Source: Anadara kagoshimensis (Eukaryota > Mollusca > Bivalvia > Arcoida > Arcidae). From it: DNA of 64,000 bases. Shown piece by piece: positions 63,338 through 64,000 of this stretch. The position numbers and the translations under genes were made by a program. Location: NCBI GenBank assembly GCA_021292105.1, contig CM037862.1, forward strand, positions 3,542,501-3,606,500, written 5' to 3'. The notes beneath the pieces were generated by a model, which worked only from the letters and a program-made list of their open reading frames with translations, was not told where the DNA came from and did not search any database. The stretch's first letter is position 1. Each line of letters starts with the position of its first letter.

Positions 63338-63431
63338 TGACAGAAAACCGGAGGACATGTACGACTACGACGGACAAGAGTGACAACAACACACAACTTC
63401 CAGGTCTCCTTAAATCAACTTCCTGTCATTG
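63338..63431 (+). CDS. possible divergent plus-strand first exon
   Basis: An ATG at 63338 opens about 31 codons (MTENRRTCTTTTDKSDNNTQ then LPGLLKSTSCH) reaching a strong GTAAGT donor. It starts 111 bp from, and points away from, the candidate FRMD4 first exon, as in a bidirectional promoter. The local sequence has more CG dinucleotides than its surroundings. No homology is recognised, and the downstream exons would lie outside the window. Confidence 0.25.
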
Positions 63432-63922
63432 TAAGTTGGTACCAGAGTGTTTGTTACATTGTTACATCACATGTCAAGTCTATTTTTATCCACAATTGTT
63501 TCTATATTTTAATTATATCCAAGTAAATTAGACCTCAATGTATGAACACTTACTATTCCTACTACTAACACATGTTAAAACTGCATAATATTTTACTCAG
63601 GGACTTTCTCAGAATAAGAATTAAGTGTTTTTATATATAATCTTAATACAAAATCTATAATACGACATTTTTTAATCTTATTATCATACCAGTTATTGTA
63701 AGTAAAATAAGAATTTAAAAATTCAGGTTAGATTATATATATATGTAGCACTGTGTAATTATGAAAAGTTAGATTTAGGTGTGAATACAGACACCCCATC
63801 CTTTTTTAAAACTTTACCTTCCTGATGTAAGATATCAGAAGAAATATTTTTTAAAGATTTTTTAAATGTTTTCATTTACTAACAGTTGCTAACTTTGTAC
63901 TACATGTAGGCACATAGACAAT

Positions 63923-64000
63923 AGAATGGAGTGGATTACCGGCAATGGAGTTTCATGCCTAATTAAGATTCTTTCACATATACTGAGGTGGTCAGTTCCG
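63923..64000 (-). mobile_element. SINE family 2 tail, cut by the window edge
   Basis: ATAGAATGGAGTGGATTACC, then GGCAATGGAGTTTCATGCCT, ATATACTGAGGTGGTCAGTT matches the start of the copies at 12003 and 51669 in the same orientation. The head lies beyond 64000. Confidence 0.65.

Overview
The window is intron-rich, AT-rich animal DNA with no sign of bacterial or viral organisation. Tandem-core interspersed elements, two families of tRNA-headed SINE-like repeats, TA-flanked MITEs, long microsatellites and dispersed minisatellites suggest a mollusc, most likely a marine bivalve (inference from repeat style; the species cannot be named).

One host gene dominates. It lies on the minus strand and is read from high to low coordinates. 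I rebuilt it exon by exon from splice sites and protein similarity. It is a clear FRMD4A/FRMD4B (GRSP1)-type gene: an N-terminal FERM domain (F1, F2, F3), a Ser-rich linker, then the conserved coiled-coil and proline module (CUPID, formerly DUF3338) that in vertebrates binds cytohesin Arf-GEFs. Sixteen phase-compatible exons from 50143 down to the stop at 4123 give 655 aa. A possible first coding exon at 63188-63226 adds 13 aa, and a 45-nt in-frame cassette exon at 9385-9429 adds 15 aa. The protein is much shorter than vertebrate FRMD4 (about 1,000 aa). An orphan exon at 251-312 may belong to a longer isoform or to the next gene.

Layout: 1-4122, orphan exon, MITEs and probable 3' UTR; 4123-12540, C-terminal exons; 12541-18415, F3 exons, including a decayed tandem exon duplicate at 18193-18275; 18416-33093, F2 and F1 exons in introns full of satellites and SINEs; 33094-46747, a 13.6-kb intron with a CpG-richer possible alternative first exon near 35.5 kb, a 55-bp minisatellite and a 2-kb tandem-core element; 46748-50143, two 5' exons separated by a second copy of that element and a foldback MITE with CRE palindromes; 50144-63187, an intron holding a 7-kb DNA transposon; 63188-64000, a candidate 5' end, possibly divergent with a plus-strand exon.

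The most distinctive object is the transposon at 55984-63037. It has about 0.94-kb terminal inverted repeats whose outer ~0.8 kb is almost identical, and a 3-bp AAC target duplication. It encodes one long minus-strand protein, interrupted by two single-base frameshifts, with a Cys/His-rich N-terminus and a C-terminal domain carrying a FEN1/XPG-like set of acidic motifs. This fits an Academ-like element, inserted recently in the first intron in the same sense as the host gene.
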